A stretch of 46,327 nt of DNA, taken from the NCBI GenBank assembly GCA_020853705.1, contig JADYYK010000214.1, forward strand, positions 1 through 46,327. The letters run 5' to 3'. Within the stretch, counting starts at the first letter, position 1. Every line of letters starts with the position of its first letter. The notes beneath the pieces are model-generated. The model ran no database searches and was not told where the DNA came from. It worked only from the letters and a program-made list of their open reading frames with translations. A program made the translations under genes and the position numbers. Shown piece by piece: positions 26,621 to 36,300 of this stretch. Source of the stretch: Deltaproteobacteria bacterium (GTDB lineage: Bacteria; Myxococcota_A; Polyangia; Haliangiales; JADYYK01).

Positions 26621-27202
26621 TCAGCCGGGTTCAGCCGGCTTGCGGCGTTCACCCCACAGCGCGAGCAGATCGATCTCGAGCGCGGGAAACGGCTCGGCGC
26701 GCACGAGGTCATCGTCACCATGGACTGCGATGACGGTCCACAGCTGGTCGTCGCTACGCAGTACCTCGAGGGTGCGCTCGTTCGGGTCGACCAGCCAGGC
26801 CCAGTTGACCCCATGGCGCGCATAGATCGGCAGCTTGCGGGTGCGATCGAGACGGCCGGTTCCCGGCGAAAGGACCTCGCAGATCCAGTCAGGGACAAGC
26901 GAAAACCAGGCCTCGTCGGGCAAGGCAGACATACGCTCAGTGCGATAGCCGGCGAGATCTGGAACCAGGACGTCGTTTCCCAGGTGCAGCTCGGGCTCGA
27001 AGAAGATCCACCAGCCGCCTGGGCCGCCACCCTTGAACCCGTATGAGCCCGACAGGTCCCCGAACAACATCCCAGCCGCATGTGCGTGGCGCGGGCGCGG
27101 CCGTGGGCTGACGATCAGGTCGCCGCTCACGATCTCGGCGACAGTGTGCTCTGGCGCCGCCAGCACGTCCTCGTACGTGGCCGGCTTCTTGACCGGGGCC
27201 AT
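26621..27202 (-). CDS. Uma2-family (DUF820) putative endonuclease
   Basis: The 193-residue protein has the PD-(D/E)xK-like core of the Uma2 family: VLVPDLAGYR supplies the Asp, CEVLSPGTGRLDRTRKLPIYARHGV the Glu-x-x-Ser and Lys region, and WAWLVDP the end of the core. Its stop codon is directly next to the stop of the fused hydro-lyase (no gap), and its start is 34 bp from divergent fumC. TAGGAT lies 6 nt before the ATG with no Shine-Dalgarno. The family is abundant in cyanobacteria and myxobacteria and often sits alone among unrelated genes; the role is unknown. Confidence 0.8.
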   Translation of the reverse strand: MAPVKKPATYEDVLAAPEHTVAEIVSGDLIVSPRPRPRHAHAAGMLFGDLSGSYGFKGGGPGGWWIFFEPELHLGNDVLVPDLAGYRTERMSALPDEAWFSLVPDWICEVLSPGTGRLDRTRKLPIYARHGVNWAWLVDPNERTLEVLRSDDQLWTVIAVHGDDDLVRAEPFPALEIDLLALWGERRKPAEPG

Positions 27203-27236
27203 GCTGAGATCCTAGCTCTTGTGGTAAAGAGCCGCC

Positions 27237-28640
27237 ATGGCCAACGTACGCATCGAGAAGGACACTTTCGGCAACATCGAGGTCCCCGCCGACAAGCTGT
27301 GGGGCGCGCAGACGCAGCGCTCGCTGACCAACTTCAAGATCTCGGGCGAGCGCATGCCGGCCGTCCTGATCCGCGCGCTGGCGCAGGTCAAGCGCGCCGC
27401 CGCCAGCGTCAACCTGGCGCTCGGCGTGCTCAAGCCGGACAAGGCCGCCGCCATCATCGCGGCCGCCGACGAGGTCGTCGCCGGCAAGCATGACGACGAG
27501 TTCCCGCTGGTGATCTGGCAGACCGGGTCGGGCACGCAGACCAACATGAACATGAACGAGGTGCTGGCCAACCGCGCCTCCGAGCTGATGGGCGGCGAGC
27601 GCGGCGAGGCGCGCAAGGTGCACCCCAACGACGACGTCAACAAGGGGCAGTCGTCCAACGACGTGTTCCCGACCGCGATGTCGGTGGCCGCGGTGCACGC
27701 GGTGCGCACGCACCTTCTGCCCGCGGTGGCCAAGCTGCGCGCCACGCTGGCGGCCAAGTCGGCGGCCTTCGCGGACATCGTCAAGATCGGCCGCACCCAC
27801 CTGCAGGACGCCACCCCGCTGACGCTGGGCCAGGAGTTCTCGGGCTACGTCGCGCAGCTGGATCACTGCATGCGCCACGTCGAGGCCTCGCTGCCTCACC
27901 TGTGCGAGCTGGCGCTGGGCGGCACCGCGGTGGGCACCGGCCTCAACGCGCACCCCGAGTTCGCGGTGCGCGTCGCCACCGAGCTCAGCACGCTGACCGG
28001 CCACCCCTTCGTGACCGCGCCCAACAAGTTCGAGGCGCTGGCCGCGCACGAGGCGCTGGTGCACGGCCACGGCGCGCTCAAGACGCTGGCCACGGCGTAC
28101 ATGAAGATCGCCAACGACGTGCGCTGGCTGGCCTCGGGGCCGCGCTGCGGCTTCGGCGAGCTGTCGATCCCCGAGAACGAGCCGGGCAGCTCCATCATGC
28201 CGGGCAAGGTCAACCCGACGCAGAGCGAGGCCATGACCATGCTGGCGAGCCAGGTCATCGCCAACGACGTCGCGGTCAACCTGGGCGGCGCGCTGGGCAA
28301 CTTCGAACTCAACGTGATGAAGCCGCTCATCATCCACAACTACCTGCAGAGCGTGCGCCTGCTGGCCGACGGCGCGGTCAGCTTCAACGACAACTGCGCG
28401 GTCGGCATCGAGCCCGAGCGCGCCAAGATCGATCACTTCCTGCGCACCTCGCTGATGCTGGTGACCGCGCTGAACCCGCACATCGGCTATGACAACGCGG
28501 CCAAGATCGCCAAGACCGCGCACAAGAAGGGCGCCTCGCTGAAGGACACCGCGATCGAGCTCGGGCTGGTCACCGCCGAGCAGTTCGACGCCTGGGTCAA
28601 GCCCGAGGACATGGTCGGCCCCAGGCCGGTGAAGAAGTGA
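27237..28640 (+). CDS. fumC: Class II fumarate hydratase
   Basis: The 467-residue iron-independent fumarase hydrates fumarate to malate in the TCA cycle. WQTGSGTQTNMNMNEV and KVHPNDDVNKGQSSND are the substrate-binding regions, and GSSIMPGKVNP (about 317-327) is the superfamily signature. TAAAGA lies 6 nt before the ATG and no Shine-Dalgarno is visible. The following SDR gene overlaps its stop (GTGA). Confidence 0.95.
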   Translation: MANVRIEKDTFGNIEVPADKLWGAQTQRSLTNFKISGERMPAVLIRALAQVKRAAASVNLALGVLKPDKAAAIIAAADEVVAGKHDDEFPLVIWQTGSGTQTNMNMNEVLANRASELMGGERGEARKVHPNDDVNKGQSSNDVFPTAMSVAAVHAVRTHLLPAVAKLRATLAAKSAAFADIVKIGRTHLQDATPLTLGQEFSGYVAQLDHCMRHVEASLPHLCELALGGTAVGTGLNAHPEFAVRVATELSTLTGHPFVTAPNKFEALAAHEALVHGHGALKTLATAYMKIANDVRWLASGPRCGFGELSIPENEPGSSIMPGKVNPTQSEAMTMLASQVIANDVAVNLGGALGNFELNVMKPLIIHNYLQSVRLLADGAVSFNDNCAVGIEPERAKIDHFLRTSLMLVTALNPHIGYDNAAKIAKTAHKKGASLKDTAIELGLVTAEQFDAWVKPEDMVGPRPVKK

Positions 28641-29476
28641 GCCCGAGCGGCGACGGCGGCGCGGGCCCGGCCCCGGCGTCGGCCTCGCTGGCGCCCGGGC
28701 AGGTCACCGGCAAGGTCGCGCTGGTCACCGGCGGCGGCAGCGGCATCGGCGCCGGGATCGCGCGCCTGCTGGCGCAGCACGGCGCGGCGGTCGTCCTGCT
28801 CGGGCGCACCCAGGCCAAGCTCGACGCCGTCGCCGCCGAGATCGTCGCCGCGGGCGGCCTGGCCGAGGCCTGCGCCACCGACGTGCGCGACTTCGCCGCG
28901 GTCGAGCGCGCCGTCGCCCGCGCCGTCGAGGCCTTCGGTCACCTCGACATCGTCATCAACTCGGCGGCCGGCAACTTCCTGTCGCCGGCGGCGGCGCTGT
29001 CGGCCAACGGCTTCCGCACCGTCATCGACATCGATCTGTGCGGCACCTTCAACGCCTGTCGCGCCAGCTTCGCGGAGCTGGCCAAGACGCGCGGCTGCAT
29101 CGTCAGCATCACCGCGACGCAGGCCGAGGTGCCGACCCCGTTGCAGGTCCACGCCGGCGCCGCCAAGGCCGGTATCGAGAAGCTGACCCGCGACCTGGCG
29201 CTGGAGTGGGCCAGCTCGGGCGTGCGCGTCAACAGCGTGGCGCCCGGCCCCATCGAGGCCACCGAGGGCATGAAGCGGCTGGCGCCTGGTGCAGCTCAGG
29301 CCAGTTTACGCAAGCAAGTTCCGCTGGGACGCTGGGGCAGCATCGACGAGGTGGCCCCCGCGGTGGTGTATCTGTGCTCGCCGGCGGCCTCATTCATTAC
29401 GGGCACTTCCCTGTTGATCGACGGCGGGACTTCATTGACAGGAGCGGCCGGCATGATGTCGCTTCTGGGTGGATGA
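28637..29476 (+). CDS. SDR oxidoreductase, 2,4-dienoyl-CoA reductase-like
   Basis: The 279-residue Rossmann enzyme binds NAD(P)H through VTGGGSGIGAG and has the NSAAGNF loop. SAAGNFLSPAAALS and LQVHAGAAKAG closely resemble eukaryotic peroxisomal 2,4-dienoyl-CoA reductases, in which the usual SDR Tyr is His, as here. It may therefore act in degrading unsaturated fatty acids. The GTG start overlaps the fumC stop, linking the two products. About 20 residues before the fold are Ala/Pro/Gly-rich. Confidence 0.78.
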   Translation: MSPSGDGGAGPAPASASLAPGQVTGKVALVTGGGSGIGAGIARLLAQHGAAVVLLGRTQAKLDAVAAEIVAAGGLAEACATDVRDFAAVERAVARAVEAFGHLDIVINSAAGNFLSPAAALSANGFRTVIDIDLCGTFNACRASFAELAKTRGCIVSITATQAEVPTPLQVHAGAAKAGIEKLTRDLALEWASSGVRVNSVAPGPIEATEGMKRLAPGAAQASLRKQVPLGRWGSIDEVAPAVVYLCSPAASFITGTSLLIDGGTSLTGAAGMMSLLGG

Positions 29477-29504
29477 AAACGCCTGACGGGACCTCACGCG
29501 GGTC

Positions 29505-29534
29505 GTGACAGCGCCTGGCACACGTTGATATAAA
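29505..29534 (+). promoter_or_regulatory. Candidate promoter of the H1-like/TerB-like gene
   Basis: GTGACA (29505-29510) and TATAAA (29529-29534) are 18 bp apart in the short gap after the SDR gene. A GGGAGGA ribosome site then precedes the ATG at 29557. Confidence 0.45.
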
Positions 29535-29556
29535 CGCGGGCGGGAGGATCCCGGCG

Positions 29557-30264
29557 ATGGCCAAGACCAAGTCCAAGAAGGCGCCTGCGAAGAAGAAGCC
29601 TGCCAAGGCCAAACCCGCAAAGGCCAAGGTGAAGGTGGTGGCGAAGGCCAAGGTGAAGCCCGCCAAGGCTGCCAAGGCCGCCAAGGCGAAGCCCGCCAAG
29701 GCTGCCAAGAAGGCGGCGCCCGCGAAGAAGGCGGCGCCGGCCAAGAAGGCGGCGCCCGCGAAGAAGGCCGCACCTCCCGCGAAGAAGCCGGCCGCCAAGG
29801 CCAAGGCGGGCCGCACCACGCAGCGCATCCCCAGCGTCGTCGTCACCACCATCTCGGTGGATGACGGCTGGGATTCGCGCGGCGCCAACGGCGAGCACGA
29901 CATCTCGCTGAACATCGTGCAGGCGATGGCGCTGACCGCGCTGGCCGATGGCGCGGTCGAGGCCACCGAGCAGGTCATGATCGCGCGCCTGGCTGCGCAG
30001 CCCGCGCTGGCCTCGGTGCACGATCTGGCGGCGCCGATCCGCTACGCGCTGGAGCGCTACCGCGCCGTGGGCGCCGAGGCCGCGATGGCCGAGGCGGTGG
30101 CTCCGATTCACGATCCGCTCGATCGCGAGCGCGCCTTCCTGGCCTGCGTCGCGGTGGCGACGGCCGACGGCACCGTGCGCGCGGCCGAGATCCAGGTCCT
30201 CGAGGTCCTGAAGCGCGCGTTCAACTACAGCTCCGACGACGTGGCGCGCCTGGTCGCTCCGTAA
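29557..30264 (+). CDS. Histone-H1-like Lys/Ala/Pro tail fused to a TerB-like domain
   Basis: The first 90 or so of 235 residues are almost only Lys, Ala and Pro, with PAKKA repeats like the tail of histone H1 and bacterial H1-like proteins, so this part should bind DNA or another polyanion. Residues of about 115-235 form an all-helical acidic domain. ALTALADGAVEATEQVMIARL and ACVAVATADGTVRAAEIQVLE look like the two metal-binding-type helix pairs of the tellurite-resistance TerB fold. No signal peptide. The gene is three bases ahead of a small unknown gene. Function unknown; the fusion suggests a nucleoid- or stress-related protein. Confidence 0.65.
   Translation: MAKTKSKKAPAKKKPAKAKPAKAKVKVVAKAKVKPAKAAKAAKAKPAKAAKKAAPAKKAAPAKKAAPAKKAAPPAKKPAAKAKAGRTTQRIPSVVVTTISVDDGWDSRGANGEHDISLNIVQAMALTALADGAVEATEQVMIARLAAQPALASVHDLAAPIRYALERYRAVGAEAAMAEAVAPIHDPLDRERAFLACVAVATADGTVRAAEIQVLEVLKRAFNYSSDDVARLVAP
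29707..29778 (+). repeat. 18-bp tandem repeats coding KKAAPA
   Basis: Four consecutive 18-bp units, the last degenerate, encode KKAAPA in the lysine-rich tail. Copy number could vary in frame. Confidence 0.65.
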
Positions 30265-30267
30265 CGA

Positions 30268-30546
30268 ATGGGGCGGGACGATCAGACCCTCAGGCCGACC
30301 ATCGTCGGCAATGACCTCTTCCAGGCCGCGGTGAAGGCGCTCGGCCTGGACGCGGGGCCGACGTCGCTCATCATGCAGACGACGTTGACCGCGGGCGGTT
30401 CGTCACCCATGAACGCGACGCTCGACGACATCGGGATGCTGCTGCCCGAGATCGAGCGTCGCGTGCGCCTGCTGGCGCCCCCCGACGTGGCGACCGCTGC
30501 GATGAAGCGGCTGCGCACGTTCATGCTGAATTACCAGCACCGCTGA
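30268..30546 (+). CDS. Small conserved-looking protein of unknown function
   Basis: The 92-residue protein starts three bases after the H1-like/TerB-like gene and is probably its operon partner. It is soluble, with no signal peptide or Cys motif. The C-terminal half (DDIGMLLPEIERRVRLLAPPDVATAAMKRLRTFML) looks like two helices. I recognise no family. Codon use matches its neighbours, which supports it as a gene. Confidence 0.55.
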   Translation: MGRDDQTLRPTIVGNDLFQAAVKALGLDAGPTSLIMQTTLTAGGSSPMNATLDDIGMLLPEIERRVRLLAPPDVATAAMKRLRTFMLNYQHR

Positions 30547-30547
30547 T

Positions 30548-30566
30548 TATCAACCGGGGGTTGATA
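30548..30566. promoter_or_regulatory. Perfect inverted repeat, operator or weak terminator
   Basis: TATCAACC and GGTTGATA flank GGG as a perfect 8-bp inverted repeat starting one base after the preceding stop. There is no T run, so an operator is more likely than a terminator. Confidence 0.4.
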
Positions 30567-30624
30567 GTCATGTATCGACAATACAGACGGTAGGACAGGG
30601 AGAGGGCTTCCGGGCCCATGGTAG

Positions 30625-30665
30625 GTAAGCTGTGGCGGATCTTCGTGTGATCCGCTCTGGCTTAC
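30625..30665 (+). promoter_or_regulatory. 41-nt two-tier hairpin just upstream of the di-haem lipoprotein start
   Basis: An outer stem GTAAGC/GCTTAC and an inner stem GCGGATC/GATCCGC are separated by symmetric 4-nt internal loops (TGTG/TCTG) and capped by TTCGTGT. The Shine-Dalgarno GAGGAGGGA begins five bases after the hairpin, so the structure could affect ribosome access. Confidence 0.5.
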
Positions 30666-30681
30666 ACTGAGGAGGGACTGC

Positions 30682-33204
30682 ATGCGTGGTTGGGGAACGA
30701 CCCTGAAAAGGTGCGTGGTTGCCGGGGCTTGCGTGGCGTTTGCTGCGATGGGCGCCGGTTGTGGTGACGACGACGACGGCGGCACCGTCATCGACTCGGG
30801 CACATCGATCGACTCGGGAGACCCCGACGCGGGCTCGGTCCCGGGGGTGCTGAAAGGGCCCAGCAAGTCCAGCACCATCGCGCTGTCCGACGACGGCACG
30901 CTGGTCATCATGTCGAACCCGGAGGCCGACTCGGTCTCCATCTTCAAGACCTCGGACAACACGCTGCTCAAGACGGTGCCGACCGGCAAGGAGCCCTTCG
31001 CGGTCGTCATCGGCCCCGACAGCAAGACCGCCTACGTCGCCAACCGCGCCGACGCCACCGTGGTCAAGCTGACCGCCATCGACACCGCCAACCCGGTCGT
31101 CGGCACCCCGGTCAACGTCGGCTCCGAGCCCACCGGCCTGGCGCTCAGCCCGACCGGCGCCAAGCTGTTCGTGGCCGAGTTCGCCGAGGGCCGCGTCTCG
31201 GTCATCAACACCGCCGCGATGACGCTGGGCACCTCGGTCGCCCTGCGCAACCCGCGCGCCGTCGCCGTGACCAACGACGGCGACGCCGACGACAGCGACG
31301 AGACCGTCATCGTCACCGAGTTCTACGGCCAGCCGGTCGCCGGCAAGGAAATGAAGGACGATGGTCGCCTGGGCGTCGTCCGCTTGTACAAGGTCTCGGA
31401 CCTGTCGACCGACGGCAACATCAACTTCGCGTCACGGCCCAGCCAGTTCGGACCCGCGGGCGCTGCGGGCACGACAACGCTGACCTCCCCGAACCAGCTC
31501 GCCGCGGTGGGCATCCAGGGCAACCGCATCTTCGTCACCAGCGTCTCGGCGTCGCCCCAGGCGCCGCTCAACTACTCGCAGAACGTGTTCCCGGTCATGT
31601 ACGTCGGCAACCTCTCGAGCCGCACCGAAGACACCACCGCGGCCGGCACGACCAACCTGGCGCGCAAGATCTATGATCGCATCCCGAACGCCACCGCCGC
31701 GGGCCCCCGCTTCGTCCAGGGTGACCTGACCGACATCGCCTTCGTGCCTGGCACCGCGATCTCGTACATCACGGCCCGCGCGGGCGAGGTCGTACAGCGC
31801 ACGGTGTGGGGCACGACGGTCGACGTCGGCTCGACCCAGAACGCCCAGATCGACCTGACCCCGGCGACGGGAGCGGCCTGCCAGAACCCGATCGGAATCG
31901 TGGTGCTCAACTCGATGAAGGCCTGGGTGAACTGCTGGGGCAACAAGAGTCTTGGCGTCCTCGACCTGCAGAACCAGGTGCTGACATCGGTCGTCGCCTC
32001 CGTCGCGACTCCTCCTGATTCGATGGCGGTCCGCCTTGGCCGCCACTTCTACTTCACCGGCCGGGGTCGCTGGTCGAGCCCTGGCGAGGCCGGCAACGAT
32101 AACGGCGCCCGCGGCGGCCAGGGCTGGTCGTCCTGCGGCTCGTGCCACCCGGATGGCTATAGCGACAACATCACATGGCAGTTCGGCGCTGGCCCGCGCC
32201 AGACCTCGTCGCAGGACGGCACATTCTCGCATCCAGCCACGGGTCCCCAGAAGCAGCGCGTCCTCAACTGGACCGGCATCTTCGACGAGCACCACGACTT
32301 CGAGCGCAACACCCGCGACGTCTCTGGCGGCAAGGGCGCGATCACCCGCGGCATGACGGCCACCACGGACTGCGGCAACCTGACGACCGAGGTTCAGGTG
32401 GACATCTCCACGATCAACGGCCTGCAGCAACCCTTGAAGGAGCTTGCCAACAGCACCGCCAACAACAACTGCGTCCGAGCGGATTGGGACAACGTCGAGG
32501 AGTTCGTCAAGACGATCCGTCCGCCACGTGCCGCCCGTTTCCCCGACACCACCGCCTCGGTGAGCGCCGGTCGCCAGGTCTTCCAGGATCAGGGCTGCAA
32601 CAAGTGCCACGGTGGCGCTGGATGGACCTTGTCGGATCGCTTCTTCACCCCCTCGATGGCGACCAACGTGAGCCTGACGGGGCCCGCGGGTACAAGCGCT
32701 GCCTTTACGCAGGGCACGGCGTGGAATCGGAACCCGCCCTCACCGTTCAACTGGAACTACAACCAGTTCCATATCCAGGCCCAGCAGGCCAACATCCCCC
32801 TGGAGGCGAACCAGCCCGCCGAGGTGGCAGGCATCGCGCCGCCGCAGGTTAGCTGCGTCCTGCGCAACGTTGGCACGTTTGGCATCCCCCAGGACGCGAC
32901 TGCGACTGACGCCCTCGAGATCAAGGCGGGCGCCGCACCGCCGTTCGGCCGCGCCCAGGGGCGAGGCGGGTACAACATCCCGTCGCTCTACGGCCTCGCG
33001 CTCGGTTCGCCCTACCTACACCATGGCCAGGCCCTGACTCTCAACGACTTGCTCACCGACAGCAAGTGGGCGGCCCACCGAGACGCGGGGGCTGCGAATC
33101 CCCCCAACGCCCAGCAGACGAAGGACCTGATCGCCTTCCTGCTCTCGATCGACGCGTCCACCGCCACCATCGACCCGCCCACCGGCCACGACGCCTGCCC
33201 GTAG
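30682..33204 (+). CDS. Di-haem cytochrome c lipoprotein with N-terminal beta-propeller
   Basis: The 840-residue protein has a lipoprotein signal (lipobox AMGAGC, C27) and an Asp/Gly tether. Residues of about 55-450 have YVTN/YncE-like propeller repeats (TVPTGKEPFAVVI, VGSEPTGLALSPTGAKLFV). Two haem-binding sites follow, CGSCH at 485-489 and CNKCH at 639-643. The last part (YNIPSLYGLALGSPYLHHGQALTLNDLL) resembles the C-terminal domain of the MauG / di-haem peroxidase family. It should be an outer-membrane-anchored electron-transfer or oxidase protein. It has a strong ribosome site and a preceding hairpin. Confidence 0.8.
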   Translation: MRGWGTTLKRCVVAGACVAFAAMGAGCGDDDDGGTVIDSGTSIDSGDPDAGSVPGVLKGPSKSSTIALSDDGTLVIMSNPEADSVSIFKTSDNTLLKTVPTGKEPFAVVIGPDSKTAYVANRADATVVKLTAIDTANPVVGTPVNVGSEPTGLALSPTGAKLFVAEFAEGRVSVINTAAMTLGTSVALRNPRAVAVTNDGDADDSDETVIVTEFYGQPVAGKEMKDDGRLGVVRLYKVSDLSTDGNINFASRPSQFGPAGAAGTTTLTSPNQLAAVGIQGNRIFVTSVSASPQAPLNYSQNVFPVMYVGNLSSRTEDTTAAGTTNLARKIYDRIPNATAAGPRFVQGDLTDIAFVPGTAISYITARAGEVVQRTVWGTTVDVGSTQNAQIDLTPATGAACQNPIGIVVLNSMKAWVNCWGNKSLGVLDLQNQVLTSVVASVATPPDSMAVRLGRHFYFTGRGRWSSPGEAGNDNGARGGQGWSSCGSCHPDGYSDNITWQFGAGPRQTSSQDGTFSHPATGPQKQRVLNWTGIFDEHHDFERNTRDVSGGKGAITRGMTATTDCGNLTTEVQVDISTINGLQQPLKELANSTANNNCVRADWDNVEEFVKTIRPPRAARFPDTTASVSAGRQVFQDQGCNKCHGGAGWTLSDRFFTPSMATNVSLTGPAGTSAAFTQGTAWNRNPPSPFNWNYNQFHIQAQQANIPLEANQPAEVAGIAPPQVSCVLRNVGTFGIPQDATATDALEIKAGAAPPFGRAQGRGGYNIPSLYGLALGSPYLHHGQALTLNDLLTDSKWAAHRDAGAANPPNAQQTKDLIAFLLSIDASTATIDPPTGHDACP

Positions 33205-33211
33205 TTCAGTC

Positions 33212-33250
33212 GCCGAGGGGCGGTGCCGGTGCGCCCCCCTCGGCTTCCGT
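33212..33250 (+). terminator. Probable terminator between convergent genes
   Basis: GCCGAGGGG (33212-33220) pairs with CCCCTCGGC (33236-33244) in a 9-bp stem with a 15-nt loop. It is followed by TTCCGT, only weakly T-rich. It sits between the stops of the convergent cytochrome and repeat-lipoprotein genes. Confidence 0.5.
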
Positions 33251-33305
33251 CCCTCGCGCACCGTAGAAGCCCCGAAACCTCAGGTCGGCCCCTCGTTTCA
33301 GTTGC

Positions 33306-36300
33306 TCAAGGCACCTCGTCTGCGCCCATGTCGACCGTGCCGCCACTTGGGCGGGGGTCGCCATCGAAATCGACCGCCGGGGCGCCTGCGTTTGAACCCA
33401 CATTACGTACGGGTGAACTGCCTGCGATGTGAAAGTTGTTGGCGCTGCTCTCGACAAACGCGGGATCGACATCGAGGTTTCCCGCTCCAGGTGCGCCACC
33501 CTGTACGTCAGAGTACGTCCACGTGCAGTTCGCGTAGACCGTGCTGGCGTTGCCCCACACGATGTTGTTGCTGACCGGTGTCGCCGTGGCGCATTGAACG
33601 GCCGCAGTTGTGCCCCCGAAGTTGCTCGCGACAGTGTTGAAGTCGAACGAGGTACCAGAACTCAACTGAACAGCTCCGTAGGCAACCGTGTTTCCATTCC
33701 GCACAATGATGTTGTTGCGGACAACCCCGGATCCCCCGATCACACTTATGCCTCCCTGGTTGTTCCCCTGGATGAGATTCCGCTCGATCCGGGCCATTGG
33801 GGACGACGCGACGATCCCCAGCCCACCATTGCCTATGATCGAACTCTCCTGGACCGAGAAGGTCCCATCACCGACGTTGATCCCGTCGCCCGTGGCGCCG
33901 CTGATCTGCGAACGGCTCACCGACAGAACGCACTCGCTCCCGTTCACGCCGCGCGAACCACCCGAAACCAGCACATCAGCCAGAGTCACCGCGCCGTAGC
34001 CGCTGCAAATGCTTCCGCCGCAGGAGATCGCAACCGTCGCGCCGGTCGGGGCGACCGTCAGGCTGCGGAGCGTCAGTGAGCGAAACTGCACGTCTGCCCC
34101 CCGAATGATGGTGTCGGCCCGCGTGTTGCCTACAATTGTCGAAGCGAAGACGCCCGGTTTTGTGGCCGCAATCTCGGAGTAGGTTCCGGCGCGCAAGCGA
34201 ATCGTCGTCCGCCCACTCTGCAGCAGCCCCGTAGCCACTCCGAGCGTTCGGCAAGGCGAGCCCTGCGTACCGCACCCTCCCCCATCCGTGCCCGTCGTCG
34301 ACACGTACAGGATTTCGCTCGCGGGCTGACACGACCCGAGGCTTGGCAGGCAGACCTCCGACGCGCACTCGGCGTTGGCCGAGCACGCGCGACACGTCCC
34401 CGAAGCCAGCTCGCAGAAGGGGCGAACACCACTGCACTGGGTACTGGACGAACACTCCGTTCCGATCCCGGTCAGTGTTGCCGAAACGCTGCCTCCTGCA
34501 GTAGCCGCCAAGGAGGCTGACTTCCCTCCGGTGCTTGTCGGGACGAACCTGACGGTGACCATGCAGCTGTTCCCTGCTGCCAGTGTCATACCGGAGCAAC
34601 CGTCGGCGCTGCTCAGGAACTGGTTGGCCTGGGTACCCCCGATGTCGATCGTGATGGCGCTGGTCGTGGAACCGCCCGTGTTGGTCACGGTGAAGACCTG
34701 GGTTGGGCCCATGGTGTTCTGGAGGACCGAGCCGAAGTCACGGGTGGTGGGGCTGATCGACAGGACGCCGGGGGTTGCACCCGTTCCGCTCAAGGATGCT
34801 GCTGGGGAGCCGCCGGGGCTGGCGGCCACGCTCAGACTGGCGCTGCGGCTCCCGGCCGCGGTGGGGCGGAAGGTCACCTGGACCGTGCAGGTGGCGTTGG
34901 GGGCCAGCGCAGCAGTGCAGGTGTCGCCGGAGATGTTGAAATCGCCGGGGTGCGTCCCACCAAGAGAGGCTGCGGGGACACCGCTCGAGACTCCGCCGGT
35001 GTTGCGGATGGTGAACGAGGTGGCGGCGCTGGTCGTGCTGATGGTCACCGAGCCAAAGGTTGCCGACGTTGGCGTGATCGTGAGCGAGGCTGGTCCCAGG
35101 CCGGTTCCGTTGAGCGTGGCGGCGGCCGTGCCGCCCATGGTGGCGCTGACGGAAAGGGAGGCTGTCTTGGCGCCGGGGGAGGACGGTTGAAACAGCGCTG
35201 AGACCATGCAGGTCGCGGCCGGCGCCAGGGTCTGGCCCGTGCACATATCGCTCGTGATCATGAAGTGGACGGAGTCGCTGCCGCTGATGGCGGTGGAGAG
35301 CGACGAGGTCGCGACGCCGCCCGTGTTCGAGACGGTGAAGGAGAAGGCGGTCGACATCTGCCCCTGCAGCACCGGGCCGAGATCGCGCGAAGTCGGCGAG
35401 ATGGACAACGCGCCCGGGCCGATTCCGGTACCCGAGAGTGCGGCAACGGCCATGCCTCCTGGGGTTGCGGAGACCGTGAGGGTGCCGGCTTTGAGACCCG
35501 TGGAGGTCGGTGCGAAGCGTACGGTCACGCTGCAGGTTCCGGAAGGTGCCAGGGCAGCGACGCAGGTGTTCGAAGCCACCGTGAAGAGCGCCATGTCTGC
35601 GCCGCCGAGGACGACGCTCGGGGTGCCCGATATGACGCCGCCCGTGTTCGTCACGGTCAGGGTCGCGGTCGAGTTGTTGCTGGTCACGACGTTTCCGTAG
35701 TTCTGGGTAGTCGGGACGATGGACAACGTTGCGGGCGCCAGGCCCATGCCATTCAGGGAGGCGGCGGCGCTGCCGCCGGGGTTGCCAGTGATCGTCAGGC
35801 TGGCGGACTTCGCACCGGCCGAGGTGGGAGCGAAACGCACGGCGATCGTGCAGGTCGCCTGGCTGGCGAGCACCATCCCCATGCAGCCGTTGGTGGTGAT
35901 GGCGAACTGGTCCAGGCCACCGCCCGTGAGGGCCGTCGCAAGCGTCCCTGTCGAAGCGCCGCCGGTGTTGGTGATGGTGAAGACGAAGGGTGTTCCCGTC
36001 GTGTCACCCTGGGGCAGCGGGCCGTAGTCGCGGCTGGTCGGAGAGATAGTGAGCGCGCCCGGCATCAGGCCCATCCCGGACAACGCCGCCGAGGCGGAGC
36101 CGCCGGGGGTCGCGGTCACCATCAGGGTGCCGACCTTGGCGCCCATCGTGGCCGGGTTGAATCGGGCGGACAATGTGCAACTGCCGGCAGCGACGAGCGT
36201 CTGGCCGGTACAGCCGTCGCTGGTGATGGTGAACTGGTTGGCGTCTGCGCCGGAGAGTGAGGCGGCCACGGTCCCCGTCGCCGACGCGCCCGGGTTGGTG

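Noticed and set aside
26621..27202. Possible toxin-antitoxin or defence role for the Uma2 gene
   Set aside because: No antitoxin-like partner or defence gene is adjacent; the neighbours are metabolic genes.
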